The translations under genes and the position numbers were made by a program. Source: an uncultured Lysobacter sp. (GTDB lineage: Bacteria; Pseudomonadota; Gammaproteobacteria; Xanthomonadales; Xanthomonadaceae). Taken from it: a stretch of 23,562 nt of DNA. Where the stretch lies: assembly GCA_946480055.1 (NCBI GenBank), contig CAMLID010000049.1:1-23562 (forward strand), read 5' to 3'. Shown here one piece after another: positions 6,236-12,946 of the stretch; position 1 is the stretch's first letter; each line of letters opens with the position of its first letter. The notes beneath the pieces were generated by a model. That model was not told the DNA's origin. It worked only from the letters and a program-made list of their open reading frames with translations, and ran no database searches.

Positions 6236-8083
6236 ATGGACACCGCGCTGACGCTCACCACCGACATGAAGCTCGTACTCGGGCTGGTGGGCTTCACGAT
6301 GGCGATGTTCCTGTTCGAGCGCATCCGCGCCGACGTGGTCGCGCTGGTGGTGCTGGTGCTGCTGGGCCTGTCCGGCCTGGTCGAACCCGACGAGCTGTTC
6401 AACGGTTTCTCCGGCAACGCGGTGATCAGCATCATCGCGACCATGATCCTGGGCGCCGGCCTGGACCGTACCGGCGCGCTCAACCGGCTCGCCGGCTGGC
6501 TGCTGCGGCGCGCGCACGGCGTCGAGCAGCGCCTGCTGCTGCTGACTACCGCGGTCGCCGGCCTCAATTCCTCGTTCATGCAGAACCCGTCGGTGATGGC
6601 GCTGTATATGCCGGTCGCCTCGCGCCTGTCCTCGCGCACCGGCCTGTCGCTGCCGCGCCTGCTGCTGCCGATCGCGGCAGCGATCGTGATGGGCGGCGCC
6701 CTGACCATGGTCGGCAACTCGCCGCTGATCCTGCTCAACGACTTGCTGCTCAACGCCAACAGCAACCTGCCCTCGGGCGCGGCCACGATCGAGCCGCTGA
6801 AGATGTTCGCGCCGTTGCCGATCGGCCTGGCCCTGCTGGCCGCGTCGCTGGCGTATTTCCACTTCTTCGGCGACAAGCTGCTCACCGACGACAGCGATAA
6901 GGGCGCGACCCCGGCGCGTACCCAGAGCTACTTCGCCAAGGCCTACGGCATCGAAGGCGACGTCTACGAACTGACCGTCACCGCCGACAGCCCGCTGGTG
7001 GGCATGTCGCTGGGCGAGGCCGAAGCGCTGCGCGGCGCGCCGCTGCTGCTAGCGCTGAAGAGCGACAACGAATCGCGGCTGTCGCCGCCGGCCGACACCC
7101 GCATCTGGGTCGGCAGCGTGCTCGGTGCGATGGGTTCGAAGCAGCACGTCAGCGATTTCGCCCAGAACCATTTCCTGCGCCTGTCCTCGCGCCTGCGCAC
7201 CTTCGGCGACCTGTTCAATCCCAGCCGCGCCGGCATCTCCGAAGCGGTGATTCCGGCCACTTCGGGCTACATCGGCAAGACCGCCGGCGATCTGCACCTG
7301 CGCAAGCAGGCCGGCCTGAGCCTGCTCGCGGTCAATCGCGACAAGCAGGTGCTGCGCGAGAACGTGCGCAACGTGCCGCTGCGTGCCGGCGACATGCTGG
7401 TGCTGCACAGCATCTGGACCGACCTGGCCGATGTCGCGGCGAGCAAGGATCTGGTCGTCGTCACCGACTACCCCAAGGGCGAGCAGCGCCCGCACAAGCT
7501 CAAGCTGGCGCTGGCCATCTTCGCCGTGGCCATGCTGCTGGCGCTGTCGTCGCGGCTGCCGGTGTCGATCGCGCTGATGACCGGCGTGGCCGGCATGCTG
7601 ATCGCCGGCGTCATCAACATCGACGAGGCCTACGCGGCGATCAACTGGAAGACCGTGTTCCTGATGGCCTGCCTGATCCCGCTGGGCTGGGCCATGGACT
7701 CCAGCGGCGCGGCGGCCTGGATCGCCGGCCACACCATCGAGCGATTGCCCACGGGCACGCCGGTGTGGCTGCTGGAGCTGCTGATCGGCCTGCTGACGAC
7801 GATCTTTTCCCTGGTGATCAGCCACGTCGGCGCGACCATCGTGGTCGTACCGCTGGCGGTCAACCTGGCCCTGGCAGCGGGCGGCAACCCGACCGCGTTC
7901 GCCCTGATCGTGGCGCTGTCGGCGTCCAACAATTTCATGACCGCGTCGAATCCGGTGATCTCGATGATCACCGGCCCGGCCGGCTACACCGGCAAGGAAC
8001 TGTGGAAGATCGGCGCGCCGCTGTCGCTGATCTACACCGTGATCGCGGTGCTGATGGTCAATCTGCTGTTCTGGGGCAAGTAA
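6236..8083 (+). CDS. SLC13/DASS-type permease with central RCK_C-like domains
   Basis: This 615-residue inner-membrane protein has two hydrophobic halves, about 10-225 and 415-615. Between them is a soluble region, about 230-410, with two RCK_C (TrkA C-terminal)-like modules: GDVYELTVTADSPLVGMSLGE and, further on, SEAVIPATSGYIGKTAGDL. This layout is typical of bacterial sodium/anion symporters of the SLC13 group. Family-type helix-hairpin segments are visible in both halves (NSSFMQNPSVMALY, GNSPLILLND, LSASNNFMTASNP). The substrate cannot be told; di- or tricarboxylates, sulfate and other anions are all known for the family. The ATG chosen is 20 bases after trmB; a second in-frame ATG at 6266 is possible, since neither has a strong ribosome binding site. 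Confidence 0.85.
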   Translation: MDTALTLTTDMKLVLGLVGFTMAMFLFERIRADVVALVVLVLLGLSGLVEPDELFNGFSGNAVISIIATMILGAGLDRTGALNRLAGWLLRRAHGVEQRLLLLTTAVAGLNSSFMQNPSVMALYMPVASRLSSRTGLSLPRLLLPIAAAIVMGGALTMVGNSPLILLNDLLLNANSNLPSGAATIEPLKMFAPLPIGLALLAASLAYFHFFGDKLLTDDSDKGATPARTQSYFAKAYGIEGDVYELTVTADSPLVGMSLGEAEALRGAPLLLALKSDNESRLSPPADTRIWVGSVLGAMGSKQHVSDFAQNHFLRLSSRLRTFGDLFNPSRAGISEAVIPATSGYIGKTAGDLHLRKQAGLSLLAVNRDKQVLRENVRNVPLRAGDMLVLHSIWTDLADVAASKDLVVVTDYPKGEQRPHKLKLALAIFAVAMLLALSSRLPVSIALMTGVAGMLIAGVINIDEAYAAINWKTVFLMACLIPLGWAMDSSGAAAWIAGHTIERLPTGTPVWLLELLIGLLTTIFSLVISHVGATIVVVPLAVNLALAAGGNPTAFALIVALSASNNFMTASNPVISMITGPAGYTGKELWKIGAPLSLIYTVIAVLMVNLLFWGK

Positions 8084-8108
8084 GCGCGGAGGAGCGAATC
8101 CGCTGCCC

Positions 8109-8489
8109 TCAAGCCAACCAGACCGCCCCATCGCGCACCACCACCGCGATCGAGCGCAGCGCTGCGCCGCGGCAGGGGCCGGCCACGCATTCGCCGCCGG
8201 CCAGTTCGAAACTGGCGCCGTGCGCGGCGCACACCAGCAGCCCTTCCTTGGTCTTGAGGAACTGGCCCGGCGCCCAGTCCAGGCGACGGCCGGCGTGCGG
8301 GCAGATGTTGAGCCAGGCGCGCACGGCATCGCCGTCGCGGTACAGCAGCAGCGATTCGGCGTCGCCGCCGATGGTCGCCTCGGCCTCGGCGAAGCCGCCG
8401 ACGGCGATGCGCTCCAATGAAATCAAGGGCTGCACCGCCGAAACGCCGGCTTCGGCATGGTTTAACGAAGTTCTCACACCCTCGTCCAT
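8109..8489 (-). CDS. Small Rieske [2Fe-2S] protein
   Basis: This protein has 126 residues with the assigned ATG. It carries the Rieske cluster motif CPH-x(21)-CxxH: Cys63 and His65 in NICPHAGRRLDW, Cys87 and His90 in LVCAAHGASFE. This is the stand-alone ferredoxin-type fold that passes electrons to or from oxygenases or other redox enzymes. No signal peptide or membrane segment is present, so it is likely cytosolic. The start is uncertain: the frame stays open upstream and the ribosome binding site is weak, and a GTG at 8435 just before QPLISLERI would give a more typical short N-terminus. It converges on the permease gene and diverges from the next gene. No oxygenase partner is adjacent, so its redox partner is unknown. 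Confidence 0.85.
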   Translation of the reverse strand: MDEGVRTSLNHAEAGVSAVQPLISLERIAVGGFAEAEATIGGDAESLLLYRDGDAVRAWLNICPHAGRRLDWAPGQFLKTKEGLLVCAAHGASFELAGGECVAGPCRGAALRSIAVVVRDGAVWLA

Positions 8490-8547
8490 CGCTGGTCCGA
8501 TACTCGCCTGCCCGGCCTTGTTGCCGCATTGTGTCACGACGCAAGAA

Positions 8548-8859
8548 ATGTTCGCCCACAGCTTCCGCTTCGACCACCACCAGTTCCAGCAGCGCATGCG
8601 CAACGCTTTCGAGCCGCGCAAGCCGCGCCACCGACTGCTGCGCTTCGCCGTCGGCATCGTCGGCCTGGGACTGCTGGCGCTGCTGGTGATGTTCAGCGTC
8701 GTGATCGGCACCGCCATGATCGCCGCCGGCATCGTCTACAAACTATGGAAGCGCCGCGGCCAGCCGATGGCGGCGCGCGACCCGCGCATCGTCGAAGGCG
8801 AGTTCCGCGTCGTCGATGCCGCGCGCATCGAGCGCGGCGATACCACCCGACCCCTGTAA
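8548..8859 (+). CDS. Small hypothetical membrane protein
   Basis: This 103-residue protein was not assigned to a known family. A basic, histidine- and arginine-rich N-terminus (about 1-32) is followed by a long hydrophobic stretch, about 33-64, long enough for one extended helix or a tight hairpin. Then comes KLWKRRG and a polar tail with VEGEFRVVDAARIERGDT. The positive residues on both sides make topology hard to call. The stop lies 8 bases before the ATG of the FAA-hydrolase gene, so the two are probably one operon, and it diverges from the Rieske gene with 58 bases between starts. Good codon bias and this packing support a real gene. The ribosome binding site is weak. Confidence 0.65.
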   Translation: MFAHSFRFDHHQFQQRMRNAFEPRKPRHRLLRFAVGIVGLGLLALLVMFSVVIGTAMIAAGIVYKLWKRRGQPMAARDPRIVEGEFRVVDAARIERGDTTRPL

Positions 8860-8867
8860 GGCCAGCA

Positions 8868-9581
8868 ATGACCGACGTGATCGCGGCCGTGCCGCAGCCC
8901 CGTATTCCGGTCCGCGGCGGCGGACAGTTCCCGGTCCGCCGCATCTACTGCGTCGGTCGCAATTTCGCCGAGCATGCGCGCGAAATGGGCGCCGCCGTAC
9001 CGACCTCCGCCGCCGACCGCGGCAACCCGGTGTTCTTCCTCAAGCCCGCCGACGCGATCGTGCTCGACGAGGCCGTGCCCTACCCGCGCGGCACCCAGGA
9101 CCTGCACCACGAAGTTGAACTGGTGGTGGCGCTGGGCCGCGACGCGCCCGCCGGCGAACTCGACCCGGCCGACGCCACAGCGCTGATCTTCGGCTACGCG
9201 GTCGGCCTGGACCTGACCCGCCGCGACCTGCAGACCGCGGCCAAGGCCAAGGGCCTGCCCTGGGACACCGGCAAGGCCTTCGACCATTCCGCGCCGATCA
9301 GCCCGATCGTGCCCGCGGCCGAAGTCGGCGAACTCGGCGCACGCGCGCTCACCCTCGAGGTCAACGGCCAGATCCGCCAACGCGGCTCGCTGGACGACCT
9401 GGTGTGGAACGTGCCCGAGATCCTGCACGAGTTGTCGCGGCTGTATGCGCTGCGCGCCGGCGATCTGGTGTTCATGGGCACCCCGGCCGGGGTCGCCGCG
9501 CTGCAACCGGGCGACCGCTACCACGCCGTGCTCGAAGGCGTGGCCGAGTTGCACGGCCATATCGCGCCCGCGACGGTATAG
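8868..9581 (+). CDS. Fumarylacetoacetate hydrolase family protein (acylpyruvase-like)
   Basis: This protein has 237 residues, the length of single-domain FAH-family hydrolases or decarboxylases such as YcgM/FAHD1. Metal ligands are visible as Glu82 and Glu84 in HHEVELVVALG and Asp115 in AVGLDLTRRD. Lys136 in DTGKAFDHSAP and the late MGTPAGV loop are also family hallmarks. Relatives cleave acylpyruvates, decarboxylate oxaloacetate or act on fumarylpyruvate in gentisate breakdown. No gentisate pathway genes are nearby, so a general acylpyruvate or oxaloacetate role is more likely. The last codons overlap a TATAGT hexamer (9577-9582) that may serve as a -10 box for mscL. Confidence 0.9.
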   Translation: MTDVIAAVPQPRIPVRGGGQFPVRRIYCVGRNFAEHAREMGAAVPTSAADRGNPVFFLKPADAIVLDEAVPYPRGTQDLHHEVELVVALGRDAPAGELDPADATALIFGYAVGLDLTRRDLQTAAKAKGLPWDTGKAFDHSAPISPIVPAAEVGELGARALTLEVNGQIRQRGSLDDLVWNVPEILHELSRLYALRAGDLVFMGTPAGVAALQPGDRYHAVLEGVAELHGHIAPATV

Positions 9582-9625
9582 TCGGGCGCCAGGCACCCCC
9601 GTGCCGTAATCCAGGGAGATCCGCC

Positions 9626-10027
9626 ATGGGCATGATCAGCGAGTTCAAGGAATTCATTTCGCGCGGCAACGTCGTCGACCTCGCGGTCGGCGTGGTGATC
9701 GGCGCCGCGTTCGGCAAGATCGTCACCGCACTGGTCGACGGCATCGTGATGCCGCTGATCGGCTACGCCAGCGGCGGCGTCAGCGTCAGCGACTGGAAAT
9801 TCGTGCTCAAGCCCTCGCAGTTGGACGCGGCCGGCAAGGAAGTCGCGGCCGAAGTCGCGGTCAAGTACGGCATGTTCCTGCAGACTGCGATCGATTTCCT
9901 GCTGATCGCGCTGGTGATCTTCCTGGTCCTCAAGGCGTACAACAAGGTGCGCAAGCCCGCCGAAGCCGCGGCCACGCCCGAGGACATCGCGCTGCTGCGC
10001 GAGATCCGCGATTCGCTGAAGAAGTAA
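9626..10027 (+). CDS. mscL: Large-conductance mechanosensitive channel MscL
   Basis: This 133-residue inner-membrane pore opens under membrane tension and releases solutes during hypo-osmotic shock. The conserved N-terminus (EFKEFISRGNVVDLAVGVVIG) forms the amphipathic helix and TM1, continuing to FGKIVTALVDGIVMPLIG. A periplasmic loop and TM2 (FLQTAIDFLLIALVIFLVLKAYN) follow, and the C-terminal charged helix ends in LLREIRDSLKK. E. coli MscL is 136 residues. An AGGGAG ribosome binding site precedes the ATG. A TATAGT hexamer lies 43 bases upstream without a good -35 box. A strong terminator follows the stop. Confidence 0.96.
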   Translation: MGMISEFKEFISRGNVVDLAVGVVIGAAFGKIVTALVDGIVMPLIGYASGGVSVSDWKFVLKPSQLDAAGKEVAAEVAVKYGMFLQTAIDFLLIALVIFLVLKAYNKVRKPAEAAATPEDIALLREIRDSLKK

Positions 10028-10050
10028 GCGCGCTCGCCAGCACGACGTTC

Positions 10051-10084
10051 CGCAACGGCCGCCCTGTGCGGCCGTTGCGCTTTT
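10051..10084 (+). terminator. Strong intrinsic terminator of mscL
   Basis: A perfect 12-bp stem pairs 10051-10062 with 10068-10079 (CGCAACGGCCGC with its complement). The loop is 5 nt and C-TTTT follows. It starts 23 bases after the mscL stop. Confidence 0.85.
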
Positions 10085-10106
10085 CGCCCCGCTACTGCGC
10101 CCGGCC

Positions 10107-10185
10107 TTGGGGTAGGAGCGGCGTGAGCCGCGATTTCGTAGGGACCGGAGCTGCGCGGTCGCGGCTTACGCCGCTCCTACCCCAA
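10107..10185. repeat. Inverted REP-like pair (BIME-like element)
   Basis: A plus-oriented unit at 10107-10133 faces a minus-oriented copy at 10159-10185, separated by 25 bases. Each has the TTGGGGTAG head and the GCGGC/GCCGC stem; the two copies differ by one base in the GTGA loop (GTAA in the second). Together they can fold into one long hairpin. The units match those between thiS and thiG. The following bases to 10338 contain A/G/C-rich filler with GAAGCCCC-type short repeats and no gene. Confidence 0.8.
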
Positions 10186-10338
10186 AGCGTCCAGGCCGCG
10201 AAGCCCCAAGCCCCAAGCCACGAGTCCCGAGCTGCGAAGCCCCGAAGCGAAAAGCGCAGCGCACGCCGAAACGAAAACACTACTTCGGCAAACTTTCGCA
10301 CCAGCCTCAAGCGGCGCGATAGGCAGCGACAAATAACG

Positions 10339-10360
10339 CTCAAGTCCGGCGTGACTTGAG
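10339..10360. promoter_or_regulatory. Inverted repeat CTCAAGTC-N6-GACTTGAG upstream of the M28 peptidase
   Basis: An exact 8-bp inverted repeat (10339-10346 and 10353-10360) with a 6-base spacer lies 66 bases before the peptidase ATG. There is no T-run, and it lies in the promoter-proximal gap rather than after a gene. It could be an operator for a dimeric regulator or a leader hairpin. No clear -10/-35 pair was found; TGCTAAGCT at 10385-10393 is a weak extended -10 candidate. Confidence 0.4.
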
Positions 10361-10426
10361 GCATGCAGGCGACGCGCGCCGGCTTGCTAAGCTCGACGCT
10401 TCGTCTTTGCAGTCGGGGAGTTGGGA

Positions 10427-11851
10427 ATGCGTGCACCGTTGTGGGCGGCGATCGTCGCCGTCTTGTCCGTCTCGTCGCTGATCGGTCCGGCCCACGCCGC
10501 CGAGCGCGAAACCCGCATTCCGGAAGCCGCGATCGCCAATGTCGCGCAATTGCGCGAACGCGCACTGGCCAGCGACCTGGGCTACCGCATCACCGAATCG
10601 CTGACCACCGAAGTCGGACCGCGCCTGGCCGGCAGCGAAGCCGACGCGCGCGCGGTCGCCTGGGCCGAAGCCAAGTTCCGCGAACTGGGCTTCGACAAGG
10701 TCTGGTTGGAGCCGGTCAGCTTTCCGAAGTGGGAGCGCCGCAGCGAGCGCGCCGAAGTGCTGGGCGCGCACCGCCAGCCGCTGACCCTGACCGCGCTGGG
10801 CGGCAGCCCCGGCGGCACGGTCGAGGCCGAAGTCGTGCGCTTCGCCGATCTGGCCGCGCTCGAAGCCGCGCCGGCCGGCTCGCTGGCCGGCAAGATCGCC
10901 TTCGTCGATTACCGCATGCAACGCGCCCGCGACGGCGCCGGTTACGGCCCCGGTTCGCGCGTGCGCAGCCGCGCGCCGTCGGCGGCGATCCGCGCCGGCG
11001 CCAGCGCGATGCTGATGCGCTCGGCCGGTACCGACTCGCACCGCGCTCCGCACACCGGCATCACCCGTTTCGACGAAGGCCTGACCCCGATCCCTTCGGC
11101 CGCGCTGGCCGTGCCCGACGCCGATCAGCTCGCGCGCCTGGTCGCCAAGGGCCCGGTCAAGGTCCGCGTCGCCCTGGACTGCGGCTGGAACGGCCAGGTG
11201 ACCTCGCACAACGTGATCGGCGAAATCCGCGGCAGCAAGAAGCCCGACGAGGTCGTGGTGATCGGCGGTCATCTGGACTCCTGGGACCTGGGCACCGGCG
11301 CGATCGACGATGGTGCCGGCGTCGGCCTGACCATGGCCGCCGGCAAGCTGATCGGCGAGATGAAGCAGCGCCCCGCGCGCAGCATCCGCGTGATCGCCTA
11401 CGCCAACGAAGAGCAGGGCCTGTACGGCGGCAAGGCCTACGCGGCGGCGCACGCCAACGCGGTCGCCAAGCATCAGATCGGCGCCGAGAGCGACTTCGGC
11501 GCCGGCCGCATCTACGCCTACTCCAGCTCGGCGCCCGCGCATGCGCAGGCCGCCGACAAGCAGATCGCCGAAGCGCTGGCGCCGCTGGGCATCGAACACA
11601 CGCCGGGCAGCGGCGGCCCGGGGCCGGACATCGGTCCGATCGCCGAGCGCGGCATGGCCTGGGCGCGCCTGGCCCAGGACGGCAGCGACTACTTCGACCT
11701 GCACCACACGCCCGACGACACCTTCGACAAGATCGATCCCAAGGCGCTGGCGCAGAACGTCGCGGCCTATGCGGTGTTCGCCTACCTGGCCGCGTCCGCC
11801 GACGGCGATTTCGGCAGCCAGCCCAAGGCCGCCCCAGTCCCCGAAGAGTAA
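10427..11851 (+). CDS. Exported M28 family zinc metallopeptidase
   Basis: This protein has 474 residues. A signal peptide covers about 1-24 (ends GPAHA), so the enzyme works in the periplasm or outside. A PA-like insert lies before the catalytic domain, about 100-250. Zinc ligands and catalytic residues of the M28 aminopeptidase fold are visible: His282 and Asp284 (GGHLDSW), Asp294/Asp295 (IDDGAG), Glu328/Glu329 (ANEEQG), Asp356 (ESDFG) and His426/His427 (DLHHTPDDT). The family removes N-terminal residues or splits dipeptides. The ATG at 10427 is chosen over the in-frame TTG at 10421 because GGGGAG (10415-10420) then sits 6 bases upstream. It is a stand-alone gene. Confidence 0.92.
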   Translation: MRAPLWAAIVAVLSVSSLIGPAHAAERETRIPEAAIANVAQLRERALASDLGYRITESLTTEVGPRLAGSEADARAVAWAEAKFRELGFDKVWLEPVSFPKWERRSERAEVLGAHRQPLTLTALGGSPGGTVEAEVVRFADLAALEAAPAGSLAGKIAFVDYRMQRARDGAGYGPGSRVRSRAPSAAIRAGASAMLMRSAGTDSHRAPHTGITRFDEGLTPIPSAALAVPDADQLARLVAKGPVKVRVALDCGWNGQVTSHNVIGEIRGSKKPDEVVVIGGHLDSWDLGTGAIDDGAGVGLTMAAGKLIGEMKQRPARSIRVIAYANEEQGLYGGKAYAAAHANAVAKHQIGAESDFGAGRIYAYSSSAPAHAQAADKQIAEALAPLGIEHTPGSGGPGPDIGPIAERGMAWARLAQDGSDYFDLHHTPDDTFDKIDPKALAQNVAAYAVFAYLAASADGDFGSQPKAAPVPEE

Positions 11852-11876
11852 GTCCTGACGCGCAAGTTCCAACGAC

Positions 11877-11902
11877 GGAGCGCCGGTTGTGGCCGGCGCT
11901 CC
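11877..11902. terminator. Hairpin after the M28 peptidase gene
   Basis: GGAGCGCCGG (11877-11886) pairs perfectly with CCGGCGCTCC (11893-11902) around a 6-base loop. No real T-run follows on either strand. It probably ends or stabilises the peptidase message, starting 25 bases past its stop. Confidence 0.5.
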
Positions 11903-11979
11903 CTTGCCGAAGTCGCCGTGCACGTCGTCGCGCCCTCGCCCCGCTGATCGCCGGCAGCGCGCCCTGGCCGACCGAGCCC

Positions 11980-11999
11980 GTCGTTGCCCCGGCAACGAC
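11980..11999. repeat. Hairpin in the gap before the RebB-like gene
   Basis: GTCGTTGCC and GGCAACGAC (9 bases each, 2-base centre) form a near-perfect palindrome within the 267-base gap upstream of the RebB-like gene. There is no T-run. Its role is unknown. The rest of the gap shows no supported gene; TTAGACT at 12070-12076 is a possible -10 box without a matching -35. Confidence 0.45.
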
Positions 12000-12118
12000 C
12001 GTTCGTCGCTCGCCCCGAATCCATTCGTCGTATCGGTTCACGGCCGGCCCCCGACGTCGTTACGCGGCCTTAGACTGACCGCGCAAGGAACGCCCACTCA
12101 ACCACAAGGAACGCGACC

Positions 12119-12691
12119 ATGTCCTTCCCGACCGCCGTCAACGACCAGATCACCGATGCCGTCACCCAATCCAACGTCAAGGTCATCGGCGAAGCGCCGG
12201 CCTTCGCGATGGGCTCGATCTACCAAAGCATGGCCCGCTCGATCGGCATCCTGTTTCAGAACGCAGTAACCGCGCAGCAGCAGCAGAACATCCTGATGCA
12301 GGCCACGGTCACCCAAGGCGTGATGCAGATCTATTTGGTGGACACGATGGCGGCGGCTGGACCCGAGCAGTTGCAGGCGGCGACCGAGCAGAGCGCGGCC
12401 AGCCTCAAGAACGCGGCCACCAGTACCGGCGTCAGTTCGCAGATCGTCGACGCGGTGAAGCTGAGCCTGCACAGCGTGCTCGACAGCGCCGGCGACTTTT
12501 CCTATGCGGTGCGGTGCGCGGCCGAAGCGATGCAGGCGACGCTGGACGACATCGGCGAGAGCGCGCATCACGAAGGTATGCGCACCCTGCAGTTGGCCGC
12601 GACCGCGTCCTGTCTGCGCGCGATGATCGCCGACCCGGACAAGGCCGACGCCTATGCGGGCGTGCTGGATTCGATCCGACGTTTGTGCTGA
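12119..12691 (+). CDS. RebB-family (R-body / killing trait) protein with C-terminal extension
   Basis: This protein has 190 residues. Residues 4-76 match the RebB/killing-trait pattern: FPTAVNDQITDAVTQSNVKV, GEAPAFAMGSIYQS, then an amphipathic Gln-rich helix with AQQQQNILMQATVTQGVMQIY. RebB proteins of Caedibacter polymerise into R-bodies, coiled ribbons that unroll and pierce membranes. Those subunits are about 100 residues. Here a further ~110 residues follow, predicted mostly helical, with three cysteines (the last is the C-terminal residue); I do not recognise this part. No sibling reb genes or regulator lie nearby. AAGGA 8 bases upstream of the ATG is a good ribosome binding site. Family call is fairly sure; R-body formation is not shown. 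Confidence 0.8.
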   Translation: MSFPTAVNDQITDAVTQSNVKVIGEAPAFAMGSIYQSMARSIGILFQNAVTAQQQQNILMQATVTQGVMQIYLVDTMAAAGPEQLQAATEQSAASLKNAATSTGVSSQIVDAVKLSLHSVLDSAGDFSYAVRCAAEAMQATLDDIGESAHHEGMRTLQLAATASCLRAMIADPDKADAYAGVLDSIRRLC

Positions 12692-12694
12692 GCG

Positions 12695-12710
12695 ACTCAG
12701 CAGCCTGAGT
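12695..12710. repeat. Small hairpin after the RebB-like gene
   Basis: ACTCAG-CAGC-CTGAGT is a 6-bp stem four bases after the stop. There is no T-run, so termination is uncertain. Confidence 0.35.
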
Positions 12711-12758
12711 GCCTTCGGGGCTCGCTGGGGCTTGAGTGCAGCATCGACAACAGCAACG

Positions 12759-12907
12759 GCAAATCCCCCAACGCCCGCTGCGCGGACGTTCGCCCCCTAC
12801 TCAAAGGGGGCTAGCGAGCGATCGGCAGTATCGGATTCGCCGCCGAGCACTCATTCCATCGAACTCGCCCGCAAGCCCCCTTTGTCGAGAGGACCAGGGG
12901 GATTTGC
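12759..12907. repeat. Nested palindromic intergenic element, 149 bp
   Basis: The outer arms GCAAATCCCCC (12759-12769) and GGGGGATTTGC (12897-12907) are exact complements. The inner arms CAAAGGGGGCT (12802-12812) and AGCCCCCTTTG (12874-12884) are also exact complements. The left half has its own small hairpin (GCCCCC/GGGGGC at 12792-12811), so two alternative folds are possible. It sits between convergent genes and contains no credible gene. It differs in sequence from the GTAG-headed units elsewhere in the window. Confidence 0.7.
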
Positions 12908-12946
12908 TCTTGCGGTGATGCAGCGACGCGCCGCCTACGAACGCCC

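Noticed and set aside
12700..12946. Small genes in the gap between the RebB-like gene and the methyltransferase
   Set aside because: The open frames there run through the nested palindrome and into the methyltransferase antisense; no ribosome binding site or family match.
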